Numbered from the stretch's first letter, positions 50,267 through 59,260 are shown. The stretch is 64,000 nt of DNA from CAMLIZ01 sp036231905 (GCF_036231905.1 NZ_JAZARE010000011.1:124001-188000); one strand, 5' to 3'. Numbers and translations are program-made. The notes: generated from the sequence alone by a model not told the origin.

Positions 50267-51421
50267 ATGGAAAACCCCGTTGCAACGCAGGCAGCTTCGC
50301 GCCGGCTGCTGTTCCTGAACCACTCGATGCGCATGGGCGGCATCGAGACGATGATCCGCGACTTCGCGTTCGGCTTGAGCGGACGCGGGTTCGAGCCGTC
50401 GGTGGCGGTGTTTTCCGGCGGCGGGCCGCTGGTGGAGCAACTCAGCGCCAGCCATATCGCGGTGGCGGACCTGCACAAGCGCGAGGGGCTGGACGTACGG
50501 CTGGTGCTCCGGCTTCGCAAGCTGCTGCGCGCGCAGCGCATCGACGTGGTGCACAGCCATAACTACTCCGCCTGGCTGTACGCGGTGCTGGCCAGTCGCG
50601 GGCTGGGCGTACGGGTGGTGCACACCGAACACTCGCGTGTACAGCCGCTGGCGCGCCGGCATGCGCTGGAGCGCTGGCTGGGTCGCCGCACCGACGCCGT
50701 GGTCGGCGTGTCCGCTGACGTGGCGCACTCCCTGGTCCACGATGTCGGCATCGATGCCCACCGGGTACGCTTCATTCCCAACGGCATCGACCTCAGGCGC
50801 TACCGTCCGCAGGCCGACTTGCGCGAGGCGCTGCGCCGGTCCATCGGAGCAGACGATGAGGCCATCGTGTTTGGCATCGTGGCTCGGCTGGTGCCCGTGA
50901 AGTCGCACCGCACGCTGATCGATGCGTTCCAGCGGGTGCTGCAGGCCTGCCCGGCCGCGCGCCTGCTGATCGCCGGCGACGGGCCGTGCCGCGGCGAACT
51001 GGAGTTGCAGGCCCGGCAGGCCGGGCTGGAGGCGGCCGTGACCTTCGCCGGCGAAGTGAAAGACACCGAGCGCATGCTCAACGGCATGGATGTCTACATG
51101 CTGTCGTCCACCGACGAGGGCATGAACCTCACGCTGCTGGAAGCCATGGCGACCGCATTGCCGGTCGTTGCCACGGCAGTGGGCGGGAACCCGGAGGTCG
51201 TGGCCGACAAGGTCAGCGGCCTGCTGGTGCCGCCGCTGGACCCGCAAGCCATGGCCGAGGCGATGCTGGCCCTCGCCCGTGATCCGCAGCGCCGCGCGGC
51301 CCTGGGCGCACAAGGCCGCCGGCGGGTGGAGGACGGCTTCTCGCAGGAGCGCACGCTGCAGGCCTACGCCGCGCTGTACGAAGGCCGGCTGGGCGTCGTG
51401 CCGGCCCTGGCAGCCGCATGA
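50267..51421 (+). CDS. Glycosyltransferase family 4 protein
   Basis: 384-residue GT-B glycosyltransferase. N-terminal FLNHSMRMGGIETMIRDFAF, acceptor-side HSHNYSAWLYAVLAS, and the C-terminal nucleotide-sugar site FIPNGIDLRRYRP and SSTDEGMNLTLLEAMATALP (EX7E). It starts 1 base after the ligase stop and overlaps the next gene. The donor and acceptor sugars cannot be read from the sequence. Confidence 0.93.
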   Translation: MENPVATQAASRRLLFLNHSMRMGGIETMIRDFAFGLSGRGFEPSVAVFSGGGPLVEQLSASHIAVADLHKREGLDVRLVLRLRKLLRAQRIDVVHSHNYSAWLYAVLASRGLGVRVVHTEHSRVQPLARRHALERWLGRRTDAVVGVSADVAHSLVHDVGIDAHRVRFIPNGIDLRRYRPQADLREALRRSIGADDEAIVFGIVARLVPVKSHRTLIDAFQRVLQACPAARLLIAGDGPCRGELELQARQAGLEAAVTFAGEVKDTERMLNGMDVYMLSSTDEGMNLTLLEAMATALPVVATAVGGNPEVVADKVSGLLVPPLDPQAMAEAMLALARDPQRRAALGAQGRRRVEDGFSQERTLQAYAALYEGRLGVVPALAAA

Positions 51422-52641
51422 TGAACACGGGATCGCGCATGCGCCGCCTGCACGTGCTGGCCTTCACCAGCCTGTTCCGCACACCGAGCGAGAAGGTCCG
51501 TGCGCCCTTCACCAGCGAATTCCTTCGTGCGCTGAAGGAGTTCGCCGATGTGACGCTGGTGTGTCCGATTCCCTGGGCGCCCGACATCGCGTTCACACGC
51601 GACCGGCCCGACTGGGCCCGCTTCGTGACGGCACCGCGCTGTGCCGAGGTGGACGGCGTCCAGGTGCACTACACCCGCTACCCGATGATCCCCAAGTTGT
51701 CGGGCGTGCTGCAGCCAACGCTGCAGGCCTGGGCGGCCTGGTCCACCGTGCGTGCCATCCACGAGAAGCAACCGGTCGACGTGGTGAACGGCCGCTTCGT
51801 CTATCCCGATGGGGTGGCCGCTGCCAGGCTCGCCCGCCGGCTCGGCGTGCCCTACGTGCTCACCGCGTTGGGCACCGACATCAACATCTACGCCACCCAG
51901 CGCCTCAAGCGCGGCCAGGCCGCGCGTGCGCTGCAGCAGGCGGCACACGTCACCGCGGTGAGCCCGGCACTCGCCGACCGCATCGCCGAACTGGGGGTGG
52001 ACCGGAGCCGCATTGCCGCCGCCGTCAATGGCATCGACCTGGACCGGTTCCGCCCCGATGGCGACCGGGTCGTGCTGCCGCCGGGCGCTCCGGGCGAAGG
52101 CCGCAAGACCCTGCTGACGGTGGCCCGGCTGTCGCAGGAAAAGGGCCTGCACGTGCTGGTGGACGCGTTGGGCCTGCTGGCGCGGCAGGGCCGTTGCGAC
52201 TTCCATACGGTGCTGGTGGGCGATGGCCCCGAACGGGACGCGCTGCAGGCGCGGCTGCATGAACTGGGCCTGCAGGACCGAGTGACCCTGGCCGGCGAGG
52301 TGGACCACGCCGCGGTGCCGGCCTGGCTGCGCGGCGCAGCGGGTTTCTGCCTGCCGAGCTTCCGCGAAGGCACCCCCAATGTGGTGATCGAGGCGCTGGC
52401 CACCGGCATTCCGGTCACGTCCACCAACGTCGGCGGCACGCCGCTGCTGCTGAACGACAGCAACGGGCTGCTGGTCGAGCCGGGGCAGGCCGAACCCCTG
52501 GCGCAGGCCCTGCACACGATGATGTCCCGCGCGTGGGACCGGGACACCATCCGCCGTTCGGTGGCCCACATGTCGTGGCGCTCCGAAGCCGAGCGCCACG
52601 CCCAGCTGTTCGAACGCATTGCCTGCGGGGCGGTGGCATGA
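51418..52641 (+). CDS. Glycosyltransferase family 4 protein
   Basis: 407-residue GT-B protein. Landmarks are LHVLAFTSLFRTPSEKVRAP, NGRFVYPDGVAAARLARRLG, VTAVSPALADRI, AAVNGIDLDRFRPDGD and the EX7E-type PSFREGTPNVVIEALATGIP. The first ATG overlaps the upstream stop (ATGATGA); ATGs at 51421 and 51439 are also possible. Its 3' end overlaps the next deacetylase gene by 4 bases. Confidence 0.93.
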   Translation: MMNTGSRMRRLHVLAFTSLFRTPSEKVRAPFTSEFLRALKEFADVTLVCPIPWAPDIAFTRDRPDWARFVTAPRCAEVDGVQVHYTRYPMIPKLSGVLQPTLQAWAAWSTVRAIHEKQPVDVVNGRFVYPDGVAAARLARRLGVPYVLTALGTDINIYATQRLKRGQAARALQQAAHVTAVSPALADRIAELGVDRSRIAAAVNGIDLDRFRPDGDRVVLPPGAPGEGRKTLLTVARLSQEKGLHVLVDALGLLARQGRCDFHTVLVGDGPERDALQARLHELGLQDRVTLAGEVDHAAVPAWLRGAAGFCLPSFREGTPNVVIEALATGIPVTSTNVGGTPLLLNDSNGLLVEPGQAEPLAQALHTMMSRAWDRDTIRRSVAHMSWRSEAERHAQLFERIACGAVA

Positions 52642-53300
52642 GGGCCGGCAGTGCGATCAAGGGGTGGATCCGGCGCCGGCTGCTGAGCCGGTGGGTGGTG
52701 TGCGAGGTTCGCGGCGCGCCGGGGCAGGTCGCGCTCACCTTCGACGACGGCCCCCATCCGGAATACACCCGCGCGGTGATGGCGGTGCTGGAGGCCCATG
52801 GCGCCAAGGCCACGTTCTTCTGTGTGGGCGACCAGCTTGCCCGGCAGCCGGCGCTGGTGGCCGAGATGAAGGCGCGAGGCCACGAGATCGCCAATCACTC
52901 CATGACGCATGCCGAGTTTGCGCAGCTGGGCCATGAAGGCATCAGCACAGAACTCGACGGCGTGTTCTCGATGCGCGATGCGGGGGGAGCGCCTGTGGCG
53001 GCGCAGGCCTACTTCCGCCCACCTAAGGGGGTTATCAACGTCCCGGTGCTTCGGTATTGTGCCGCCCGGGGCAAGCGGATCATCTACTGGAACCGCGATC
53101 CCAAGGACTACGCCACCCGTGGGGTCGAGGAAGTCATGGCGGGGCTTGCAGAGCAGCCGCTGACCGCAGGCGACATCGTGCTGCTCCACGACAAGATGCC
53201 CCACTCCGCCGCCAGCGTCCAACACATCCTGCAGCGCCTGGAGGCGTCCCGGTTGAAGGCCGTGACGGTCTCCACGCTCCTCGCTGCGGCCGCCCTATGA
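52638..53300 (+). CDS. NodB-type polysaccharide deacetylase
   Basis: 220-residue single-domain deacetylase: QVALTFDDGPHPEYTRAVMA, AKATFFCVGDQLARQPALVA, NHSMTHAEFAQLGHEG, YFRPPKGVINVP. All four NodB motifs are intact, so it is probably active on an N-acetylated sugar. A short hydrophobic-poor N-terminus suggests a cytoplasmic location. It overlaps the flanking glycosyltransferase genes at both ends. Confidence 0.94.
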   Translation: MRAGSAIKGWIRRRLLSRWVVCEVRGAPGQVALTFDDGPHPEYTRAVMAVLEAHGAKATFFCVGDQLARQPALVAEMKARGHEIANHSMTHAEFAQLGHEGISTELDGVFSMRDAGGAPVAAQAYFRPPKGVINVPVLRYCAARGKRIIYWNRDPKDYATRGVEEVMAGLAEQPLTAGDIVLLHDKMPHSAASVQHILQRLEASRLKAVTVSTLLAAAAL

Positions 53301-54499
53301 ATCCCGCGCGCATGAAGATCGTCTACGTCCACCGCACCCGCGCCCAAGGCGTCGAAGCCGTGCACATCGGCCAGATCGTGCAAGGCTTCCGCACGCTCGG
53401 CCACCAGGTCGCGATGCTGTCGCCGGTGGGCGACTACATCGAGCACATCACGCCCGCCAAGGCACAGCAGCCCGCGCGGCAAGGCAAGCCCGGCTTGCTG
53501 CACCGGCTGGTGGACCGCCTGCCGGAGATCGCCTTCGAGCTGATGGAGATGGCCTACAACGCCAAGGCGGTGTGGGAAGGCCTGCGCCGCTTCCGGCGGC
53601 GTTCGGTCGACGGTGTCTATGAGCGTTATGCGATCTTCGCCGTGGCCGGTGCGCTGCTCGCACGCTGGTGGAAGGTGCCGTTTGTCATCGAGGTGAACTA
53701 CACCTCGATGAGCCCGCTGGTGCGTGAGCGCAGCGCGCTGCTGAAGCCGCTGGCCCGCTGGGTGGACGGTTGGCTGTTCCGCTCCGCGACGCACCTGCTC
53801 GCGGTGTCGTCGTACCTGAAGCAGCACCTGGTGGAAGAGTTCGGCGTCGATGCAGGCCGCGTCTCGGTCGTGCCCAACGCGGCCGACCCTGCCGTCTTCG
53901 ATCCCGAGCTGGCCCTCAAGGCTGAAGCCCCCGCACTGCCGCCGGGCCGCATCATCGGCTTCGTCGGCGGTTTCTACCGCTGGCATGGCCTCGATCTGCT
54001 GGTGGAGGCCTTCACCCGCATTGCGGCCGAGTTCCCCGATGCGCACCTGCTGCTGATCGGCGACGGCCCGATGCGCGGCGAGATCGAGGCGCTGGCGCGC
54101 GACAAGGGTCTCACCGGCCGCGTGCTGATGCCCGGCCGAATCGCCCACGCCAAGCTGGTGCCCTACGTGGCGCGTTTCGACATGGGCGTGATGCCCGACT
54201 CCAACCTGTACGGCTCGCCCATGAAGGTGTTCGAGTACATGTCGATGGCGGTGCCGGTGGTGGTGCCCGACTATGCCCCGCTGCAGGACGTGGTCACCGA
54301 CGGCCAGCAGGGCCGCATCTTCCGCCGCAAGGACGTGGCGCACCTGACCCAGTGCATGGCCGAACTGCTGCGTGACGACACGCAGCGCCGGCAGATGGGT
54401 CGCACTGCCCGCCAGTGCGTGCTTCAAACGCACAACTGGCTGAACAACGCGAGCACTTCGCTCGGTTTCCTCACCTCGAAACGGAGCCTGGCGTCATGA
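53297..54499 (+). CDS. Glycosyltransferase family 4 protein
   Basis: 400-residue GT-B protein. MKIVYVHRTRAQGVEAVHIG near the start, VYERYAIFAVAGALLAR, LLAVSSYLKQHLVEEFGVDA, VVPNAADPAVFDPE, GRIIGFVGGFYRWHGLDLLV and GSPMKVFEYMSMAVPVVVPD. The arrangement resembles the exosortase-A-associated glycosyltransferases, and it lies between two deacetylase genes with 4-base overlaps on each side. Confidence 0.93.
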   Translation: MNPARMKIVYVHRTRAQGVEAVHIGQIVQGFRTLGHQVAMLSPVGDYIEHITPAKAQQPARQGKPGLLHRLVDRLPEIAFELMEMAYNAKAVWEGLRRFRRRSVDGVYERYAIFAVAGALLARWWKVPFVIEVNYTSMSPLVRERSALLKPLARWVDGWLFRSATHLLAVSSYLKQHLVEEFGVDAGRVSVVPNAADPAVFDPELALKAEAPALPPGRIIGFVGGFYRWHGLDLLVEAFTRIAAEFPDAHLLLIGDGPMRGEIEALARDKGLTGRVLMPGRIAHAKLVPYVARFDMGVMPDSNLYGSPMKVFEYMSMAVPVVVPDYAPLQDVVTDGQQGRIFRRKDVAHLTQCMAELLRDDTQRRQMGRTARQCVLQTHNWLNNASTSLGFLTSKRSLAS

Positions 54500-55461
54500 T
54501 TCTTCCCGACGGCCTCTACCGCTGGATCACCAAGCAGAACCACAACCTGCCCCTGATCGGCCTCATCACCTTCGGCATGCCGAAGGTGTTTGTGCGCAGC
54601 ATCTACAACGGCAACCGCGGCAAGCAGCTGTGGGGCGACAAGAAGGCCTGCGTCACGCTGTCCTTCGACTGCGACTACCCGGAGGACTGCGAGGACATGC
54701 CGGCGGTGATGGGCATGCTGGCGCAATACAAGCTGAAGGCCAGCTTCGCCGCCGTGGGCCACTGGGTCGAGAAATATCCGCGTGAACACGCCATGGTGCT
54801 GGAGCAGGGCCACGAGCTCATGAACCACACCTACTCGCACCCGGACAACGAAATCCTCAACCCCGGCCGCAAGTTCCGCTACATCAGCGCAGCCGAGAAG
54901 CTGGAAGAGATCGAGCGCTGCCACGAGATCGTGCGGGGGTTGTATGGCCACGAAATGACCGGCCTGCGCATTCCGCACTTCAAGCACCTGTTCTCCGAGG
55001 ACATCTACCCCCTGCTGAAGCAGGCGGGCTACGCCTATTCGTCGTCGACCTGGCTCACCAACACGCCCACGCGGGGCCTGCCCTTCATGGCGCCGGAAGG
55101 CATTGCCGAATTCCCGCTGGCCACCTGCCCGCTGCACCCGTTCACGGTGTTCGACACCTGGCATTCGCTGAATGCCGAGCGCCTGAGCCACCGCATCATG
55201 CATCGCGGCCCGGACGACTACCTGATGCTGTTCGAGGAGCTGATCCGCGTGGGCAAGGCCACCGGCTCCTACATCAACATCTACATGGATCCGCTGGACG
55301 TGAAGAAGATTCCCGGCTTCCAGCGCATGCTGGAGCTGCTGAGCGACCCGGAACTGATCGTCACCACCTACACCGACTACCTGAGGGACGGCCTGCCGGT
55401 GATCGGCGCACCGGTGCGGCAAGCAGATGCGCTGCCCCGCATGGAAGCAAAGGCGGCCTGA
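54496..55461 (+). CDS. Polysaccharide deacetylase-like protein, divergent
   Basis: 321-residue protein. It begins MILPDGLYRWITKQNHNLPL. A NodB-like fold is marked by VTLSFDCDYPEDCEDMPAVM, where TFDDG is replaced by SFDCD, then MNHTYSHPDNEI and GLRIPHFKHLF. A second half with HRGPDDYLMLFEELIRVGKA and NIYMDPLDVKKIPGF is outside the simple NodB core. It differs clearly from the other two deacetylases and may act on a different sugar or position. It overlaps the glycosyltransferase gene upstream and is followed one base later by wecB. Confidence 0.88.
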   Translation: MILPDGLYRWITKQNHNLPLIGLITFGMPKVFVRSIYNGNRGKQLWGDKKACVTLSFDCDYPEDCEDMPAVMGMLAQYKLKASFAAVGHWVEKYPREHAMVLEQGHELMNHTYSHPDNEILNPGRKFRYISAAEKLEEIERCHEIVRGLYGHEMTGLRIPHFKHLFSEDIYPLLKQAGYAYSSSTWLTNTPTRGLPFMAPEGIAEFPLATCPLHPFTVFDTWHSLNAERLSHRIMHRGPDDYLMLFEELIRVGKATGSYINIYMDPLDVKKIPGFQRMLELLSDPELIVTTYTDYLRDGLPVIGAPVRQADALPRMEAKAA

Positions 55462-55462
55462 C

Positions 55463-56593
55463 GTGCGAGTTGCCACCATCTTCGGCACGCGGCCGGAAGC
55501 CATCAAGCTGGCCCCCTTGTGCTTTGCATGCGAACGTGCGGGCGTGGAGAACCATGTCATCGTCACGGCCCAGCACCGGGAGCTGCTGGACCGCGCGCTG
55601 GCTGACTTCTCGCTGGTGCCGGCACACGACCTCAACGTGATGCGGCCCAACCAGGACCTCTTCCACACCACCTCGGCGGTGTTGCTGGGCCTGCGGGACC
55701 TATACCGCTCGATCCGGCCCGACTGGGTGTTCGTGCAGGGTGACACCACCACCACCTTTGCCGGCGCGCTGGCCGCGTTCTACGAACGGATCCCGGTGGC
55801 GCACGTGGAGGCCGGGCTGCGCACCGGCGAGCGCTATTCGCCCTTCCCGGAAGAGATGAACCGCCGCATGGCCGGCGTGCTGGCCGACATGCACTTCGCG
55901 CCCACGTCGCGTGCGCGTGAGAACCTGCTGCGTGAAGGTGTGGCCGAGCGCGATGTGCTGGTGACCGGCAACACCGGGATCGACGCGCTGCTGTGGATCC
56001 TGGAGAACCGCAAGCCCGACCTGGCCCGGAGCCTGCCCCCCGCAGCCGCTGCGGCGCTCGGGTCGCGCTTCCTGCTGCTGACCACGCACCGCCGCGAAAG
56101 CTTCGGCGGGCCGATGCTGGAGGCCTTGAGCGCCGTGCGCGACGTGTGCGAAGCCACACCCGACCTGCATGTGATCTTCCCGGTGCACCCCAACCCGAAC
56201 GTGCGCGCCCAGGTGGCGCAGGCGCTGCCGAACGTGCGCAACGTGCACCTGATCGACCCGCTGGACTACGTGACCTTCTCCCACCTGATGGCCCGCGCCA
56301 CTGTGATCGTCACGGACTCGGGCGGCATCCAGGAAGAAGCGCCCACGCTCTCCAGGCCGGTGGTGGTGTTGCGTGAGAGCACCGAACGTCCCGAGGGCGT
56401 GGAAGCAGGCGTGGCCGTGCTGGCGGGAACCCGGCGCGACCGGGTGCGCGACATCCTGATGTCACTGCTGCACGACGAAAGCCGCTATCTGGCCATGACC
56501 GGAAAACCCAACCCGTATGGCGACGGCCATGCATCTGACCGCATCGTGGCCGCGGTGCTCGAACGCCAACGCCAACGGAGCGCCGCGCAATGA
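55463..56593 (+). CDS. wecB: UDP-N-acetylglucosamine 2-epimerase
   Basis: 376-residue cytoplasmic enzyme converting UDP-GlcNAc to UDP-ManNAc. It begins VRVATIFGTRPEAIKLAPLC with a GTG start one base after the upstream stop. Catalytic and binding motifs are intact: VFVQGDTTTTFAGALAAF, VAHVEAGLRTGERY, PEEMNRRMAG, LTTHRRESFGGP, FPVHPNPNVRAQV and VTDSGGIQEEAPTL. It supplies ManNAc or a derivative for the polysaccharide. Compare with the degenerate copy fused to the ATPase at 41933. Confidence 0.96.
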   Translation: MRVATIFGTRPEAIKLAPLCFACERAGVENHVIVTAQHRELLDRALADFSLVPAHDLNVMRPNQDLFHTTSAVLLGLRDLYRSIRPDWVFVQGDTTTTFAGALAAFYERIPVAHVEAGLRTGERYSPFPEEMNRRMAGVLADMHFAPTSRARENLLREGVAERDVLVTGNTGIDALLWILENRKPDLARSLPPAAAAALGSRFLLLTTHRRESFGGPMLEALSAVRDVCEATPDLHVIFPVHPNPNVRAQVAQALPNVRNVHLIDPLDYVTFSHLMARATVIVTDSGGIQEEAPTLSRPVVVLRESTERPEGVEAGVAVLAGTRRDRVRDILMSLLHDESRYLAMTGKPNPYGDGHASDRIVAAVLERQRQRSAAQ

Positions 56594-57774
56594 AAATCCT
56601 CTTCCCGTACATGGCGCGCTGGTATTCGCTCAACTGGAGCCGCTACCACTCCCTGCTCACCGCGCTGGCCCAGCGCGGGCATGAGGTGCATGTGATGCAG
56701 CCGCCATCCATGCCCTCGGCCGAGACCAACTTCGTGGAGATCGCGCCGGTGCCCATTCCCGGGCTGAAGGTGCACGACGTGCCGGTACCGGCGTGGTTGT
56801 GGCAGCGCAAGTTCCCGCTCGACAAGCTGGTGAAGAAGGCGCTGTATTCGTTGTACTCGGTGCGCTATGCCCGCCGGCTGGCACGCAGCGAACACATCAC
56901 CCACGTGCTGCTGTACAACATCCCGCAGGCACCGCTCGCCCGCATTCCCGGTGTGTCCACCGTCTTCGACTACGCCGACGACTACATGGACATGCTGCGG
57001 TACGAACTGGGCCGCTTCAGCATCCGCCCGCTGATGGCGCTGGCCCAGGGGCTGCTGAACCACATGTTCCGCTCGGCGAGCCTGGTGACCACGGTGTCCC
57101 ATGTGCTGGGCGACCAGGTGCACGGTGCCGTGCAGGTGCTGCCCAACGGCGTCAGCATGAACAAGGTCCGCGCTGCCGATGGCGTGGGCCCGGAAGGCGG
57201 CCCGCAGCGCCGACCGGTGGTGGGCTTCCTCGGCAGCTTCGAGTACTTCATTGACTTCGATCTCATCCTCGACACGGCGAGCCAGCTGCCCGATGTCGAC
57301 TTCGTGCTTGTCGGCCGTGGCCGCGACCATGCCTACGTGGAATCGGAAGTTGCGCGGCGCCAGCTCGCCAACGTGAAGCTCACCGGCGGCGTGCCACATG
57401 CCGAGGTGTTCCATCACATCGCGCGCATGGACATCTGCCTCAACATCTTCAAGAAGATCCCGGTGTCCGAGCGGGCCTGCCCGATCAAGCTGTTCGAATA
57501 CGCGGCGATGCGCAAGCCCATCGTCTCGACCCGGCTGGCCGAGCTGAAGCATGTGGACAAGGGCTTCCTGTACTACGCCGACACCGCCGACGAAGCCGTG
57601 GCGGCCATCCAGCGCATCCTGCAGGCGCCCGAAGAGGCCATGCAGCGCGCGCTGGCGGGTTGCCAGCACACCGTCACCCACTACACCTGGGACAAGATCG
57701 CGCTCGACTTCGAACGGGCGGTGGGCGAAACGCTGCCGGTGGCCACGCCGGGTGTCGCACCCGCACGGAGCTGA
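56590..57774 (+). CDS. Glycosyltransferase family 4 protein
   Basis: 394-residue GT-B protein. MKILFPYMARWYSLNWSRYH, GHEVHVMQPPSMPSAETNFV, FDYADDYMDMLRYELGRFSI, VLPNGVSMNKVRAADG, PVVGFLGSFEYFIDFDLILD and ACPIKLFEYAAMRKPIVSTR. It has the nucleotide-sugar site but a variant EX7E region. Its ATG overlaps the wecB stop (ATGA). Confidence 0.92.
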   Translation: MKILFPYMARWYSLNWSRYHSLLTALAQRGHEVHVMQPPSMPSAETNFVEIAPVPIPGLKVHDVPVPAWLWQRKFPLDKLVKKALYSLYSVRYARRLARSEHITHVLLYNIPQAPLARIPGVSTVFDYADDYMDMLRYELGRFSIRPLMALAQGLLNHMFRSASLVTTVSHVLGDQVHGAVQVLPNGVSMNKVRAADGVGPEGGPQRRPVVGFLGSFEYFIDFDLILDTASQLPDVDFVLVGRGRDHAYVESEVARRQLANVKLTGGVPHAEVFHHIARMDICLNIFKKIPVSERACPIKLFEYAAMRKPIVSTRLAELKHVDKGFLYYADTADEAVAAIQRILQAPEEAMQRALAGCQHTVTHYTWDKIALDFERAVGETLPVATPGVAPARS

Positions 57775-57776
57775 AC

Positions 57777-58976
57777 ATGGTGTTCTGGTTTGCCGCCGCG
57801 CTGGTGGTGCTGGCTGCCGCCGCCCTGGCCGCCGGCCTGTACCAACGCAACGTGCACCTCTGGATAGCGGGCCACACTCGGCGCGCCGTCGCGCTGGCCT
57901 GGGCGGGCACGCGCCGTCATCCGGGGCCCACGCACCTGATGTTCCTGTTCGTGGACCACTACGAGCCCCTGGCGGCCGGCGCGGACGATGCGCTGGGACG
58001 CCGCCGGGTGCAACGCTGGCTGGACGACTATCCCCGGCTGGCCGGCAAGTTCACCGACGCCGACGGCTGCCATCCGAAGCACTCGTTCTTCTACCCCGAA
58101 GAGGAGTACCGCGCCGAATACCTCGACATGCTGGGGCAGCTGTGCAGCGACGGCTTCGGCGAAGTGGAAGTCCACCTGCATCACGACAACGACACGGCCG
58201 CAGGCCTGACGCACAAGCTGCAAGGGTTCGTCGCCACCCTGCACCAGCGGCACGGCATGCTGCCCTTCCATGAAGGCCGGCCGCGCTTCGGTTTCATCCA
58301 TGGCAACTGGGCGCTCGACAACTCGCGCTGCGACGGCCGCTGGTGCGGTGTCAACAACGAACTGAAGGTGCTGGCCGACAACGGCTGCTACGCCGACTTC
58401 ACGCTGCCGTCCGCGCCCAACGACACGCAGACCAGCACGGTCAACTCCATCTACTACGCCGTCGACGACGTCGCCCGGCCGAAGTCGCATGACAAGGGCG
58501 CCGCCGTGGTGGCGGGCCGGCCGGGCAGCGGAGACCTGCTGATCTTCCAAGGCCCGCTCACGCTGAACTGGAAACGCCGGCGCCTCGGCCTGTGGCCCAA
58601 GACGGAAAACGCGGACATCGAACCGCACGAAGTTCCGGTCGCCGAGCGCCTGCGCCTGTGGGTGCGGCAGTGGGTGCACGTGAAGGGCCGCCCGGAGTGG
58701 GTGTTCGTGAAGGTGCACACCCACGGCGCGATCGAGCGCAATGCCGACTGGATCTTTGGCGGCGAGTGCGAGCGCCTGTTCGAAACGCTGGACGGACACT
58801 ACAACGACGGCAAGCGGTTCGTGCTGCACTACGTGTCCGCCCGGGAGGCGTACAACATCGTCAAGGCGGCCGAAGCCGGCAAGACGGGCGATCCTGGCGC
58901 CTACCGCGACTTCCTGTTGCCCGCTCCACCGCACCTGCAGGTCTCGCCGCGCGAAGCGGCCCGCTCCACGGCTTGA
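57777..58976 (+). CDS. Membrane-anchored protein of unknown function in the polysaccharide locus
   Basis: 399-residue protein with one N-terminal membrane helix (VFWFAAALVVLAAAALAAGL). The body carries conserved-looking His/Asp clusters: HLMFLFVDHYEPLAAGADDA, DADGCHPKHSFFYPEEEY, EVEVHLHHDNDT, HGNWALDNSRCDGRWCGVNN and FVKVHTHGAIERNADW. These resemble metal-binding motifs of deacetylase-like barrels, but the order is not that of NodB. It may be a divergent polysaccharide-modifying hydrolase facing the periplasm. It follows the last glycosyltransferase by 2 bases and ends the plus-strand arm. Confidence 0.8.
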   Translation: MVFWFAAALVVLAAAALAAGLYQRNVHLWIAGHTRRAVALAWAGTRRHPGPTHLMFLFVDHYEPLAAGADDALGRRRVQRWLDDYPRLAGKFTDADGCHPKHSFFYPEEEYRAEYLDMLGQLCSDGFGEVEVHLHHDNDTAAGLTHKLQGFVATLHQRHGMLPFHEGRPRFGFIHGNWALDNSRCDGRWCGVNNELKVLADNGCYADFTLPSAPNDTQTSTVNSIYYAVDDVARPKSHDKGAAVVAGRPGSGDLLIFQGPLTLNWKRRRLGLWPKTENADIEPHEVPVAERLRLWVRQWVHVKGRPEWVFVKVHTHGAIERNADWIFGGECERLFETLDGHYNDGKRFVLHYVSAREAYNIVKAAEAGKTGDPGAYRDFLLPAPPHLQVSPREAARSTA

Positions 58977-59014
58977 CCCGTTGCTGCCGCCGCGCCGTGA
59001 CAAATCTGCACCTC

Positions 59015-59029
59015 GGGCACGTCCATTGC
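59015..59029 (+). promoter_or_regulatory. Sigma-54-type promoter
   Basis: GGGCACGTCCATTGC matches the RpoN consensus TGGCACG-N4-TTGC in all conserved positions except the first. The GG and GC elements are separated by 10 bases as required. It points towards the lipoprotein gene at 59305. Confidence 0.6.
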
Positions 59030-59204
59030 TCTGAATTTGTAACAGCACCCCCTTTGGGGGGAGCACCGGCATGGACCATCGCGCGCCCCGCTGACACAGA
59101 CAGCGCTTGCCTGTGATGCTGCGCGGGGCGTGACAGAGTCCACGCCCCGCGTGTTCACACGCAGTAACACCTCTACCCCCACTCCCCTTCAACCTCTCGC
59201 CCGT

Positions 59205-59260
59205 GCTGCCGAAGCAGCAGGCATCGCTGGTGTACCAGGCGATGTCCGGACGCCGCGGAC
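59205..59260 (+). other. Structured 5' leader with three tandem hairpins
   Basis: GCTGC-CGAA-GCAGC (59205-59218), CATCGC-TGG-TGTA-CCA-G-GCGATG (59222-59244) and GTCCG-GACGCCG-CGGAC (59244-59260) follow each other directly. They lie 45 bases upstream of the lipoprotein start. No known riboswitch consensus is recognised. Confidence 0.45.

Noticed and set aside
47446..50541. 1031-codon minus-strand open frame
   Set aside because: Opposite three polysaccharide genes with clear motifs; no recognisable domain of its own.
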